Shown in pieces: positions 1-11,785 of a stretch of 64,000 bases of DNA (position 1 is its first letter; every line of letters begins with the position of its first letter). The position numbers were made by a program, and so were the translations under genes. Location: the NCBI RefSeq assembly GCF_008728515.1, contig NC_044991.1, positions 39,140,968-39,204,967 on the forward strand, in the 5' to 3' direction. The notes beneath the pieces were generated by a model. The model was not told the origin of the DNA, ran no database searches, and saw only the letters and a list, made by a program, of their open reading frames with translations. The DNA is from Papio anubis. Its lineage: Eukaryota; Chordata; Mammalia; Primates; Cercopithecidae.

Positions 1-774
1 TTGTGACTATAAAGACTATAAAGACACACACAGCTTTGTCAGTGCCCAGTACACAATCTCAAAAAGGGTAGACACCTCTGAAGTCAGAGCTGTATTACAT
101 TCAGAAATAATTGTAGTAGCAAGAGCAGTAGTTATTGTAAAGTGGGTGGGATTAGTAAATGTCCCCATCATAGATACCACAGACATTGTCCTTTTCTCCA
201 GATCCCTTCCACCAGTCCCCACTGAGTAGCAGCAGAAAGTTATGGAGAAAGGGGAGAAGGGGTGGCCTGACTTTACCTTAGTTCCAGGGATGGGCCATCA
301 TCATTGTAGCATAATTGGGGGTATTAGCATACGGCATCTACCTGGCCAAAGGGACTGGTTCGGGAAGTGGTAAGTGGCCAGTGATATGGTAGGGGAGGTT
401 TACTGGTGGCTTCTGAGAATAAAGGCCTCTCACTCTTCAGAGGGAGCTACTGATGTCCTATTTCTCTTTCTCTTTCTTTGTATAGAGGCAATGCTTGCAA
501 CTGCTGCAGCCATTTTGCCACCATGGAGGAAGCTTCTTTGGGAATGATGCTAACATCAGGAAGGGAGGGAAAGGGGAAAACAACACTGGGTCCTTCATGA
601 CATCACTGTCCCATTGATCCTACCTGCCTTGACACCCACACTCCCTGCAGAAACAGCTGCTGATAAATCTCCCAATGCATCAAGCATTTTGCATTGTTTT
701 TTATTTTTGACAGCATGAAGCCTCATGACTTGTATGTCAGATTAAGCCTTTTGTTAAGAAGATATCAGCGCTGT
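1..774. other. Non-repetitive intergenic sequence, nothing recognised
   Basis: I see no repeat family, splice-flanked exon or long frame here. The short frame on the minus strand near 16-222 has no recognisable motif and is of a length expected by chance. Confidence 0.5.
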
Positions 775-865
775 CATGAGAAACACCAGACTTTGGTTTA
801 AATTACTGCTCTGCAACTTTCTGACCCATGTGGCCTCATGAATGCATAAACTTCTTCCTGGAAGC
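775..865 (+). repeat. MIR SINE fragment, degraded
   Basis: The stretch resembles the central MIR module on the plus strand (a 'ctgctctgcaactt...gtggcct' core corresponding to the 'ctctgccacttac...tgtgacctt' consensus). It is strongly diverged and edges are approximate. Confidence 0.45.
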
Positions 866-934
866 AGGCTCTAGGTGTGGACTATTCCATAGACGAGCCT
901 GCTTGGACACAAAGATTTTTATGAAGGTCAGTGA

Positions 935-1222
935 GGCAGGGCACAATGCCTCACGCCTGTAATCCCAGCACTCTGGGAGGCTGAGGTGGAAGGATCGCTT
1001 GAGGCCAGGAGTTCAAGACCAGCCTGGACAATACAGCAAAACACCATCTTTACAAAAAAAAAATAGCTGGACATGGTGGTGCACACCAGCTACTCAGGAG
1101 GCTGAAGGGGGAGGCCACTTGAGCCCAGGAGTTCAAAGCTACAGTGAGCCGTGATCACGTCACACCACTGCACTCTAGCCTGGATGAGAGTGACACCTTG
1201 TCTCTAAAAGTGAAGTAAAATA
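935..1222 (+). mobile_element. Alu (AluJ-like), full length
   Basis: Both Alu monomers are present in plus orientation, from 'cctcacgcctgtaatcccagc' through the central A-rich linker near 1052-1063 to 'cactctagcctgg'. Many CpG decays and J-type right-arm bases ('gaggccaggagttcaagaccagcctgg') suggest an old J copy. The tail is short and no convincing target-site duplication (TSD) was found. Confidence 0.9.
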
Positions 1223-2194
1223 TAAAACTGGGACAATGAATGCTCACCACAAAGACCTCATCCTCCTTCTCAGGGGTCCACTGTCCATCACATCACATCA
1301 TGTCTCCACCAGGGCAGCCTATCAGCCAGGTCTAGTGCCCCTCAGCTCTAAACTGCAGTAGAGAGGGAGGACAGACCAGAATGAGGAGTCTCTGGAATAA
1401 ATTCCCATCTTTCCAAGGGGATTCCTTGCCTCAGAGAGGTTCAGTGAAGCCAGGAAAGGCACTGTGAATGGTGGTGTCTGATTTGCAAGGCAGCTCGAAG
1501 CAAGGGTTGAGCCTCATGAGGAGGGGCTGGGACTTCTGAGGGGCTGTAGAAAGTCTTCATTACCATCTTCTGCTTCCAAGGCCACCCTGATTTGGTTTCC
1601 AATTAGAAACACATTGAATCTGTGACTCGAGCTGATCCCGTCCTCTCCAGTGACAAGCTGTCTACCGCCAGATGATAAACAGGAAGTCACTGAGTAAGAG
1701 GAACGTGTCTGTCCATGCCGGAGGGGGTTACCTAACTTGGGCAGGCAGAGCTCCAGTAACCACATCTCATACTGCGAATGATGCCTATGGCAATGATGCC
1801 TCGCAGGCCTTCTGCAAAGGGTGGCAGAGGAGGACACCAGTCTCATAGCCTCAACCTTTTTTGGGAAGCAGTAAACCAAAACATGCTCTTCTATAGAGAC
1901 AAGTGCAGCAGCTCTTTTCATAAATTCATGCAGAGGATGCACACATTGAGAATGGAGAAATTGTATCTCGAGTTCTTTCATTTTCAGTTCAGTTTTACTT
2001 TACAATAACTGCTGCTCTTGCTACTATTATTATTTCTAAATACAACAGAGCTCTAACTTCAGCAGTGCTTACCCTCAGGGAGATTATGTGCTGGACACTG
2101 GCAAGGGAATATGTGTACTAGGAGTCATAATACTTTGACATCCTGGGTATGCTGACCTCATGCCAGGCATGGTTTTGCGTACTTTTTTTTTTTC
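1223..2194. other. Unique intergenic sequence
   Basis: No repeat or gene recognised. A 155-codon minus frame (1514-1981) has no domain, no signal peptide and no splice context that would support it. I treat it as chance. Confidence 0.45.
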
Positions 2195-2335
2195 ATCTCA
2201 ACACTTTACTTACTTTTACAACAGGTTTGAGAGCTGGGTGTTGTTATCCTCACTTCCGAAATAAGAAATCAATAGCTCAGAATTGAGTCCAGCAACTTGC
2301 CAAAGGCTACTTGTCATCTCTGCATAGGACTATAC
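2195..2335 (-). repeat. MIR SINE fragment
   Basis: Read on the plus strand it follows the reverse complement of MIR: 'gttgttatcctcactt', then 'caacttgccaaaggctac', the degenerate form of 'taacttgcccaaggtcac'. So the SINE is on the minus strand. Confidence 0.6.
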
Positions 2336-3825
2336 TGCAGGCAACAAGTAGCCCAATGTCAGCCTTAGGACCATCCTAGCAAAATAAAGGTGATCTTGAA
2401 TATAATGGGGAAAAAAGAGAAAAGAAAAAATAACAATGATGAAGGTGATTATCTCAGGTTCACAGGCTGTGCAGCAGCAGAGCTGGGCCTGGCATCCACC
2501 TTCCAGCTCCCACTCCAGAGATCTTCCCTGAATATTTTGCTGCCTTAATCTCAGGGCACACGGATTTTTTCCTTGGCTTCACTAACATGCTATTTATCTG
2601 GCATGATCTTCCCCTCAACGTTTCCATCTGAGACATGGGAGGGAGAGACCCACTTTGTTAAAAGGGAAACACGACAGGAACATCAAAAAGAGATTTTCCC
2701 ATAGCAAAGGGGGGAAAAACTATAAATAGAGTGAAATGTTAATGGTGAAATCCTGGTGGTGGGTATCTAAGTGTTCACCATCTAATTATTTTGATGTTTC
2801 TGTACGGTTGAACATTTTCATATACAATGTTGGGGGAGAAACAGTGTTTCCAATATCTCAGTGGTACATTAATATTGATAACAGCCTCTTGTAGTATCTG
2901 AGGGTGATAAGAAGAAAGATCAATGCAACAGCAGGGGCTATGGTCAAGCTCGATGTGTTCCAAGAACCCCTCCCGGGGTGGCCGTGACTGGCTACCGTGT
3001 AGCCACTGTGTTGTCACATCACCTTGCCTGGTCACCAACCTTCAGGTGTCGCTGCCACTCAGCAGTGCTCCGCTTCTGAAACTGTTTCTACTGTGATTAA
3101 AGGCCTCTGGGCCTGAACTGTCACCAGCAGAGTGACATGGTGCCAACACAGTGGCCAAGCACATGACAAACATCCATTGTTGACAAGACAACGTCCTGGG
3201 GGTGTCAGGCGGGTGGAAACAGCCCATTCCAGAAGGAAGGCTCCTGCGTGCTGGATCCTTTACTCCCGAGACATCTGTACAGCAGAGTCAGAGCATCCCA
3301 GCACCTCAGTGTCTCTCAAGCTGCACACTCGTTTCATTTCCTCTTCCAGAGCTGCAGTGTGACTTATCTTCTCATCAGAGGGGCTTGGAGGGCTTCTCCT
3401 ACGTAGCAAAGCCATATCAGCAAGATGTCCTCCTGGGAGATCCATGAAATAACTTGGCTCAGAAGCAAATTCTCTCTGAGCGGCTCTGTTTTCAATCCTT
3501 CCTCGAGATATCGCTATTACTAGAAAACTTACCTGGCTCTAATTTAATTGTGAAACAAGGCTTGTCCCTGCGCTAATATTAAAATGGAAATCTTCTAGTG
3601 AAATGGCTCATTTCTCTGGTGAATTATTGCCAGAAGGAGATAGGGCCTGAATGCAATTTGCTTAGGTGTCTCACAAACCACTCTGATTCCTGAAGACACC
3701 GACTTTATCTTGTGCTTGATCGACCCTGCGCAAGCTCCCTGTCTGCTGCTTGTTCTCTGGAGTTCTCTGAAAAGTCAGTGCTTAGTGGAAAAGCCACAGG
3801 AAAACGTTCACTCTTATATCTGCTT
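2336..3825. other. Unique sequence, including an AT-rich candidate conserved block
   Basis: No repeat family recognised. The part from about 3455 to 3720 is free of repeats, moderately AT-rich and contains homeodomain-type TAATTTAATT cores. It has the texture of conserved non-coding sequence, but that is an impression, not a measurement. Short frames at 2775-3447 have no support. Confidence 0.35.
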
Positions 3826-4166
3826 CATCATTATAGTTTCTTTCTTTCTTTCTTTCTTTCTTTTTTCTTTTGAGACAGAATCTCACTCTGTCACCCAGGC
3901 TGGAGTGCAGTGGCACCATCTCAGCTCACTGCAACCTCTACCTCCTAGATTCAAGCAATTCTTCCACCTCAGCCTCCCAAGTAGCTGGGTAAAATGGGCG
4001 CTTGCACCACGACCAGCTAATTTTGTATTTTTAGTAGAGATGGGGGTTTCACCATATTGGTCACGTTGGTCTTGAACTGCTGACCTCGTGATTTGCCCAC
4101 CTCGGCCTCCCAAAGTGCTAGGATTACAGGCGTGAGCCACCACGCCCCGCCATCATTATAGTTTCT
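3826..4166 (-). mobile_element. AluS-like element with 16-bp target-site duplication
   Basis: A full-length Alu inserted in minus orientation, so its tail reads as TTTC-rich sequence at 3842-3870 (the A-tail has drifted to GAAA repeats). The insertion is bracketed by a perfect 16-bp direct repeat, CATCATTATAGTTTCT, at 3826-3841 and 4151-4166. Plus and minus frames of 86-121 codons across it are Alu-derived. Confidence 0.93.
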
Positions 4167-4585
4167 ATCACTATTCCTCTGCATTTCTAATTATCATCTA
4201 AAAAAATGCCCAGTACCCAAAGAAATTTGCTTTTGCCCAGTTTTCTGGAAAAATGTTCAGGGTGGCTTTTTATCAAAAGCCCTCTTCCCCTTGCCTTTGC
4301 CCAAAGCCTGAAATGGGGAAGAAGAGTTCATGGGGTGGGAAGAAGAGCTGTGAGGGCAGAGACAGCAAAGGCGCCAGCCTCCAGGAGCTTGTAGCTGGGC
4401 TTCCTCAGGACGGCGGTGCTTGTATCAGTTGTTTAAATGAAAACAGGTGAAAAGGGAGGTAAGGCAGTTTAGAAACAGCATTCCAAACAGGAAACTACCT
4501 AAGTGCAGGGGTTGCAGAATACAGAGGTGGATAAGGGCTCACAGCCCCAGGACTGAGACTCTTACCAGCCTTTAAGAAGCAGGTG
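4167..4585. other. Unique intergenic sequence
   Basis: No repeat, RNA gene or credible exon seen. Confidence 0.45.
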
Positions 4586-4752
4586 AGCTGGGCACAGTGG
4601 CACGTGTGCCTGTAGTTCCAGCTACTCAGGAGACTGAGGTGAGAGGATGGCTTGTGTGCAGGAGTTTGAGGCTGCTGTTAGCTATGATCTCCCCACTGCA
4701 TTTTAGTCTGGACAACAGAAGGAGACCCTATCTCTGAAAATATAAAAATAAA
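4586..4752 (+). mobile_element. Alu monomer (FRAM / 7SL-like)
   Basis: The head 'gggcacagtggcacgtgtgcctgtagttccagctactcagg' goes straight into right-arm-type sequence and ends at 'ccctatctctgaaaatataaaa'. There is no second monomer, so this is a free monomer or 7SL-derived copy, not a dimeric Alu. FRAM is more likely than a true 7SL copy given its divergence. Confidence 0.75.
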
Positions 4753-5739
4753 AAGAAGCAGAAGAAGGAGTAAACAGGAAAGACTCAACCTCCCAAAGGA
4801 AATACACACCATATCCAGGAGTTTGGGAGATGTTTTGGTTGGATTTGATTTTTATGGACATGAACACACTCTGGTTCTTGCAGGGGACAAGCTGCTCTGA
4901 AAAGAGATATAAGTGAGACTTCTGAATTTCCCTCCAGCACCCAGAAAAAGGTAGGAAACATAACAGGCATTCTTAATTAACTCCTGCAGGAGAACTAAGG
5001 TAAAAAGATGCTTCTTGACATCATCCTCAGCCCTCCTCGGAAGTACAACTGGAGGCCAAGATTTGTGTTTTGACATTGAGCATTTTGGTGATCCAAAGGC
5101 ACCTCCCTGGTCTCCCATTGGACCATAAAGATATGAGAAACCCAAGCACCTGTTCTTGGCTGACCCCAACTGGGAATTTACTGCCCATTCTCCTGGGCCT
5201 GATGCTCAGCAGGGCCAGTCTCAGCAAGGTCAACCGTCCGAGAGGAGGATCGACTAAGGAAACCACTGTTCAGGCTCAGACTATACATTTTTTGAAACAG
5301 CCCCATCCACAGCTGTAGATGGCTCCAGGCTGCTCATGGAGGCAGGAGAAAGTGACGGTCCCAGCTCTTGGGCTTACCTTATGTGACTCTGTGCCTCCTT
5401 TCAGGATTTCTCTTTATAAACCTATTTTTGCAAATGGCTTTTTAAAAGACCCAAATGAACTTTTTTCAAATTGGGTCATAGCCATGATATCAGATGAGTC
5501 ATCAGAAGTCCAAACCTGGGGATCATTTTGTGGAAGAATATAATTTTGGAACTAGGAAGGTCCCTAGAGAGGGTTCGGTGCAGCACTCCAACAGAAATAT
5601 AATGCGAGCCATGCAGGCAATTCCAGATTTTCTAGCAGATGTATTAAAAAGTAAAACCAAACAGGTGACATTAATTTCAATAATATATTCTACCTAACCT
5701 GATATATCCAAAATATTATCATTTCAACATGCAATAATT
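4753..5739. other. Unique intergenic sequence
   Basis: Several overlapping frames of 60-105 codons (4785-5697) occur on both strands, as expected for sequence with few stops. None shows a domain or splice signals. Confidence 0.4.
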
Positions 5740-6430
5740 ATAAAAATTATTTTATCAGCTTTATCAATACATAACTTAAGTACCATAAAATTCCTTTTTT
5801 TTTTTTTTTTTGAGACAACGTCTTGCTCTATTACCTAGGCTGGAGTGCAGTGGCGTGATCTCAGCTCACTGCAACTTCCGCTTTCTGGGTTCAAGTGATT
5901 CTCATGCCTCAGCCTCCTAAGCAGCTGGGACTACAGGTGTGTGCCACCATGCCCAGCTAATTTTTGTATTTTTTGTAAAGACGAGGTTTCACCATGTTGC
6001 CCAGGCTGGTCTTGAACTCCTGGTCTCAAGTGATCTGCCCACCTTGGCCTCCCAAAGTGCTGGATTTACAAACAACCAGCTAGTACCATAAAAATTCACC
6101 CATGTGAAGTGTACAATTAAATGGCTTTTCATATATTTACAGAGTTGTGTAACCATCACCATCATCTAATTTTAGAATATTTTCATCACCCCAAAAAGAC
6201 ACTTTGCATCCATTAGCAGCCACTCCCTGTTACCCTCTTGCCCAGCCCCAGGCAACCATGAAACTGCTTTCTGTCTCTATGGAGCTGCCTGTTCTGAACA
6301 CGTCATATGAATGGAATTGTACAGTATGTGGTCTTTGCTGAACTGCTTATGAATTCAGCATAATGTTTTCAAGACTCATCCGTGTTATAGCAAGCATCAG
6401 TGCTCCATCCCTTTCCATTGCTATTGTGTA
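5740..6430 (-). mobile_element. L1M 3' end, split by an Alu
   Basis: On the plus strand the text follows the reverse complement of an old L1 3' region: 'accataaaattc', then after the Alu 'acccatgtgaagtgtacaatt', 'gtgtaaccatcaccatcatct', 'catcaccccaaaaagacac' and 'catatgaatggaattgtacag'. Sequence continues on both sides of the Alu at 5794-6081. No coding capacity. Confidence 0.75.
5779..6097 (-). mobile_element. Alu (S/J type) inserted in L1M, with target-site duplication
   Basis: A minus-strand Alu with an 18-T tail (5795-5811 region). The host word AGTACCATAAAATTC occurs before it (5779-5793) and, with one extra A, after it (6082-6097): this is the TSD. The Alu 5' terminus (right end in this orientation) departs from consensus after 'gtgctgg', so about 25 bp of the Alu head is lost or altered. 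Confidence 0.9.
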
Positions 6431-6438
6431 GGTAAAAA

Positions 6439-6756
6439 ATTCTTCTTCTTCTTCTTCTTCTTCTTATTATTATTATTAGAGACAGGGTCTCATTCTATCA
6501 CCCAGGCTGGAGTGCAGTACCACCATCATAGGTCACTGCAGCCTGGAACTGCTGGGCTCAAGCGATCCTCCAGCCTCAGCCTCCCAAGTAGGTAGGACTA
6601 CAGGCACGTGCCCAGCTAATTCTTATTTTTATTTTTTGTAGAGATGGGGTCTCACTATGTTGCTCAGGATGTCTCAAACTTCTGGCCTCAAGTAATTCTC
6701 CCTTCTTGGGCTCTTAAAGTGCTAGGATTATAGGCATGAATTACTGTACTTGGCCG
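6439..6756 (-). mobile_element. AluJ-like element with (TTC)n tail
   Basis: Full-length minus-strand Alu with J-type bases. Its A-tail has been replaced by a pure TTC run (6441-6465) followed by TTA repeats (6466-6478), i.e. GAA/TAA on the Alu sense strand. Confidence 0.88.
6441..6478. repeat. (TTC)8 / (TTA)n microsatellite
   Basis: About eight TTC units followed by four to five TTA units at the 3' tail of an Alu. This GAA-type repeat is a common product of Alu tail evolution. Confidence 0.95.
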
Positions 6757-6794
6757 ATAAAAAATTACTAATGAGGTATTTTTCATTCTTTTCT

Positions 6795-6925
6795 GTACTA
6801 AGCCCTCAAAAGCCACTGTGCATTTTATACTCACAGCACATCTCATCTAGCAAGCGACACTGCAAGTGCTTGGTTGCCACTTGTGGCTCATGGCTCCAGT
6901 ACTGGACAGCATAGATCTAGTCCAC
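6795..6925. mobile_element. Possible hAT-type DNA transposon remnant
   Basis: The text 'tttatactcacagcacatctcat', 'caagtgcttggttgccacttgtggctcatggct' and 'actggacagcatagat' matches a widespread old MER-class module that I remember but cannot name with certainty. Termini are not visible. Confidence 0.4.
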
Positions 6926-6929
6926 CTCT

Positions 6930-7045
6930 TTTTAAGAAACTAAAGGCACTGGAAGGACAATGACTTGCCCAAGGCCACATGCCAGTCAATGGCTCCATCT
7001 GAGCTTGAACCCAAGCATTCCTGGGACCATCCAGGGGCACCATGC
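6930..7045 (-). repeat. MIR SINE fragment
   Basis: 'aatgacttgcccaaggccacatgccagtcaatggc' and 'tgagcttgaacccaagc' are the reverse complement of the MIR core. Confidence 0.75.
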
Positions 7046-7599
7046 TTCCTCCTCACCCATCTTTGGGCCACCTAGAGAGGACAAAGATGGAAATCCATCT
7101 GGCTAAACAGACATCCATAGAAGTCTACGCTTCTCTCCCAACAACACTCCAAATCTTAATCATCTTTGATTTTCAACCAGGGCACAGGCCCAGTGGGACA
7201 AGCGTTGGGGCAGCCCAGCCACAATCATGCTAAAGAGAGCACCTCTCCATCCTATTGGGGAGGGAATTCTCAGTGGTAGCCACCATTGACAGGCAGCAAG
7301 AGTTAAACTGATGGGTCACCATGACAAGCCACTCAACTCCCCTGGGGCCCCTTGGCAGAGGAACAATACATACATCTCCTGCTATGCAGGGTAGCCCTGG
7401 AGATGAGGTACAAACACGCCTGGGTACATGAGGTCTGTTGAGTAACGACAGTCAATGAACTTCTATCCCTTATAAATAATATTGCCACATGGATCCCCAC
7501 CCAGTGGATCAAAAGCATTTACTACTTCTGGGAAAGGGCAAGGCAGATGCATGCTTCCTTTCGTATATAGTAATGGAAGTAGCTTTAGTCCTAACAACG
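7046..7599. other. Unique intergenic sequence
   Basis: Nothing recognised. Confidence 0.4.
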
Positions 7600-7765
7600 C
7601 TGTGTGAGAGGTATTATTACCTGCATTTAAAGATGAAAGAAGTATGGCACAGAGAGTTTACATAACTTTCTCAAGGTCACAGAGCTAGTAAGTGGTGCAG
7701 CCAGCATTTCAACCCAGACAATCTGGCTCTAGGATGCAGGTTCCCGACCACCACGCTGCCCTGGA
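7600..7765 (-). repeat. MIR SINE, well preserved
   Basis: 'gaggtattattacctgcatttaaagatga', 'aactttctcaaggtcacagagctagtaagtgg' and 'tttcaacccagacaatctggctct' follow the complete reverse-complement MIR core. Confidence 0.85.
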
Positions 7766-9919
7766 GAAACCTGGAACTCCAGGAAACCCTTCCCTGTGAA
7801 GTCTCCTCTTCCTCAGTGGAAGCAAAAGACCTCCCAGCCCATGCTGTGTGTCCTCTGGAATCTCGCCTTCCAGCTCCAGGGAACATGTGTGGCCACCCTG
7901 ACCAGATTTCCCACACTACAGGCATGAGTCAGAAAGACAAAAAAAGTTTTCTTCCTTTCGTTCGTGAGTTATCATTACTTGTCATCACGCGTGTTATACA
8001 AGCCACAAGGGTCTGGATTTATTAAATTGGAAGGAAAGCTGCTGAGTTTGTTGCTGAGGAATGGCAGACTCTACAACACATGGACTCACTGCTTTTGTCC
8101 CCAAAACGTGCCTACCCAACCTGAGTGCAGCCTCAGATATCTATGCCTGAAATGCAGCCTCAGAAACCTTCACTTGAGGTGGCAAGCAACATAGTGAGCA
8201 TGGGGAGGCCGCTTCCCCACAGATGAGCTCTCCTCCCCAGCCTCTACTCACTGAACATTCAGTGGAGCCCAAGACCTGTGAAGGAACCCCTGGACCATGT
8301 GAGCTGACCTCACAAATGCAGCCAGACTCTGGGATCCAGTTGGGGGTAGATGGACATCAGGCGGCCTGGGCAATGTCACTCTGTGGGAGCACACTAGGAT
8401 GGCACAGCCCAGAGGCTACAGTCTGGATGAAGATGGGCACAGGCATGCTTAGTTTGTTCATACAATGCTATAAAAGAGCCCCAATTTCATACAAAAACCA
8501 GATGTACAGTTTCTCTAAAAACCAGAAGACCTGGCAACATGGCCAGAGTTCATGTCATGTAAGCCCTGAGGGGAACGTCTATCCCATGTTGGACAGGAAA
8601 ACCTCCTTTGTGCTCACCACGGGCTCCACTGTTCCCTACTGTCTCCCACTGGGTCCTCTGATTTAGACATGAAACATGCACACTGGACTGGGCTATGGAA
8701 GAAGACGGTGTGGCCTGGCTCATCAGGCCTATCAAGCTTATCATGTCTTGCTATGGTGTTTTCATCTTACATGTGAATGCCTCCTTTCTCCATCTCCTCC
8801 AGAAGCTCTTTAAGGACAGGACCATTCCTTGCACTTCCCTTCTCTCCTTTTCCTGACAGACTGGGTTAGGCCCACAATAGGTTCTCATGCAACATGAGAA
8901 GAGCCTATGGGAAACCTGTGAGGACACAGGTAATAATGGGGTGACTTTACACAGCCCCTCACTGGCCAACCCATGCCAAGACCTCAGAAGACCACGGAGG
9001 TTGTATAGATGTGGATCCTACAGGCAAAGATGCTGATGATTCAAAATTAACCAGGAAACAATCTGAGAGGCAAATGTCAGAAGCAAATACAACATGGAAA
9101 GGGTTCAGGAAGTCTAGAGGATTCCAACTTGAATGCTCAGAAGAGCTCAGCCCCTGAGGGGAACAGGGGTAACGCCCGGCAAGGGCAACATGAACCTGTG
9201 CTGCCCACACCTTCATCAGACCCCAGAGTCTAAAACAATTTCATGCCTCTCTTGAAGCGAAAATGCCCTGAAAACGACAGACTCCTGCAACTAAGCATGG
9301 CAGGTCATTTGCACTCCCTTGTTGAAATTTCCGGGATGTGCTAGGGCCCTGGCACATCCCAACAAACCCCTAGAGAATGTTAGGCTTTAAGTCTGTCCCC
9401 TCCTCTACCTACTCCTATAGGAATCAGCAGATGAGACCATGGGGCCAAAGCTGGATGCCTTCTATAAATGATACCATCCTGTCTGTTGCCTGGGGGCACT
9501 TAGGAGCAGCAGGATTGCCTAAGCCCGTGGGAAGCCCAAGCGTCCAAGAATTGCTCCACAAGTTGCCACATGACCTTGCTTCACTCCAACAGGCGAAGCA
9601 CCCATTGCATAATTACATAAATCTAAATGCACCCAAAGCTCTACCATGAGATTGTGAAATCAAGCACCACCTCTTCTGTGTGTCTCTTTAGAATTTAGTA
9701 CAGGGCTAGTGACACATTCATTCTAAACATGCTGACCCCTCCCCCACACTGGAGGCTCCACTGGAGGATCCCAACAAGTTTATATCACGGGAGTTGTTGA
9801 GTAAGATCTGCGGAGTTTATTCTTTGCCTAGTTTACACAATCCAGTGAGACAAAGTCACATACAAATGAATATACCAAGACGACTGAAGGGCAATTGCAA
9901 GGGGTTTCTGGAACAGGCA
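7766..9919. other. Unique intergenic sequence with a possible short L2 remnant
   Basis: No gene recognised; a 147-codon plus frame at 8223-8666 has no domain or splice context. At about 8800-8890 'agaagctctttaaggacaggacc' resembles the L2 3' end ('gagctccttgagggcagggac'), and 9655-9715 is weakly L2-like. Both are low confidence. Confidence 0.35.
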
Positions 9920-9968
9920 CCCCCCCCCCCCCCCCCCCCATTTTAGGCTTTTTTTTTTTTTTTTTTTT
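9920..9968. repeat. C20 homopolymer followed by T20 homopolymer
   Basis: Twenty uninterrupted C at 9920-9939, a 9-base spacer (ATTTTAGGC) and twenty T at 9949-9968. No Alu or L1 body is attached to the T run on either side, so it is not an obvious retrotransposon tail. Confidence 0.97.
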
Positions 9969-11569
9969 AAGCTGAAAGAAGAGAGAAAAGAGAACAGCTT
10001 TGAATATTCACTTATTGGAAAAGATGAAACTGAACCCCTCTGTCAGCTAGCTGATTGCAACAGATGACAGCAATGATTAAAGTCATCTGTCTGCGTTAAT
10101 TAGTGCCTATGACCACAAGTATATTGTTACTCTGTCACCACCATGATTTTTCCTCTTACTCCAAGCCTTGGTGGCAAAGATTTTGCTACCAGCAACTGCT
10201 TGGACCCTCACACAGCAAAGGGTCTCTTCAGCACAAAGGTTGTCTGAGTTCACCCTGCCTCCTATCTGCCCCTTCTGCTGTTGAAAGACTGTTTGGCTCC
10301 ATTTCTAAGCTAGTTATTTTGGCCGCAACACCTCTTTCATCTTCAATTCACGGTTGTCTGGGGGTAACATTTGCTCTGGCTAACATGGCCCACTGTGTCA
10401 AGAGGAACAATATTTGCCTGAGATGGTTGTAAAAGATAACAAGGAATTTACTAGGAGCTACACACAACACTCTGTGTTGTCTTTGGTGGAATCAACCACC
10501 ACCATAAATTTCAAATCCATGCTGCTGGGCTGAAACCACTGAGAATGTAGTGGGGCCACAAAGAAAGGCCATCTGCGGTCTATATATCCCATCAGGTGGC
10601 ATTCAGGATATACAGAATCTCAGCGACTTTCTAAAGTTACGATAGTGGGATCAACTTAACTCTGCTCACCATCAGAGAAAGTTACCCAAGAGAGCCAGCT
10701 AGAGAGCACACAGACACTGGAGGAGCCCCCTCATGCCCCCTTGGGGACCCCTGCTGCCCTGCTGCAGCATCCTGATGATAGCGCCTCAACTCTAGGGCTG
10801 GAGTCTCCCAGCTCCTCCTGGAGGGCTTTCTGCAGGACCAGCACAGACAAACTGAGAGGTAGATAAGATTTAATTCTAGGAGAGAGGAGGGATGTGGGCA
10901 ACCCTCAACCTGCAGATCAATACCCTGGCTTTCTTGCCCCTCTCGTGGGACAATTCTGAGGCCTGTTCCACAGACCCGCTAGGGCTGGGCCCTCATTGTC
11001 CCCTGCAGTGTTCTGCTTAAGAATGCACCTTTATCAGCCCTTCCCCTCACTCTGTTTCATTACCTCATTCTCTCTCTTGTGCTTCTTAGGTCACCTCCTT
11101 GCACCCAAGGCCTTGTCTGAATGTGTGCTTCTAGGGGAACCCAAACCAAGACACTGGCGAAACAGACATAATTTAAATTAATAAGTTCTTACTTTCCTTC
11201 CCTGTCTGTGGCTTCTTCCACAGCGAATGCTTTAGTGCTCTCTTACTATCCCTAATATAGAAATAGACGGCATAAGAAAATGCCAGTATGAAGGAGGGGC
11301 ACCTCGAATCCAACGGCAGTGAATGGCTACACTGGCCTAAAAGCTGCCCACCAGCATCAGTCTACCCTAAAATCTCTTTGCTTACATTATCTTCCATTCA
11401 GACGGTGAGCTGGGTTTTCCATTCTGAGCAGCGTTCATGGGCAGCAGCATGACAAAAGGCAGGGTGAATACTTACGTTATCAATTAGTGATGTCTGTAAC
11501 GGTACCAGGATAGAAGAGTGGTGATCGGCATGTCAGGCATTTTCAATCACTTATATACGGAAAAGTAAA
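9969..11569. other. Unique intergenic sequence
   Basis: No repeats recognised. The part at 9970-10135 has mixed AT/GC composition with several 'taatta', 'gattaaagtcatctg' type words and could be conserved non-coding sequence, which cannot be tested here. Frames at 10103-10432 and 10996-11181 are unsupported. Confidence 0.35.
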
Positions 11570-11785
11570 ACGATTTTGGAATCAGACAAACTAAAAAGTC
11601 AAAATTCAGCTCTAACAACAGAAGTAAGACCTTGGGCATCTTAATTTACCTGTCTAGGCCCCAGTTTCCTCGCTGTGAAAATGCAGATAACAATTTCCAT
11701 CCTATAAGGCCATTATGAGGACTGCAGATGATATGTGAAAGTCCCTGGCACACTGCCAGATCCATAAACCTTTGGTTCCCTTCAC
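11570..11785 (+). repeat. MIR SINE, nearly full length
   Basis: Sense MIR: 'ttttggaatcagacaaac', 'aagaccttgggcatcttaatttacctgtctaggccccagtttcctcgctgtgaaaatg', 'ggccattatgaggactgcag' and 'agtccctggcacactgcc'. Confidence 0.88.

Noticed and set aside
1514..1981. 155-codon minus frame
   Set aside because: No domain, no supporting signals.
3710..4143. Frames of 121 and 86 codons on opposite strands
   Set aside because: Both are largely within the AluS at 3842-4150.
4586..4752. Possible 7SL RNA gene
   Set aside because: Too diverged and too short; fits a free Alu right monomer better.
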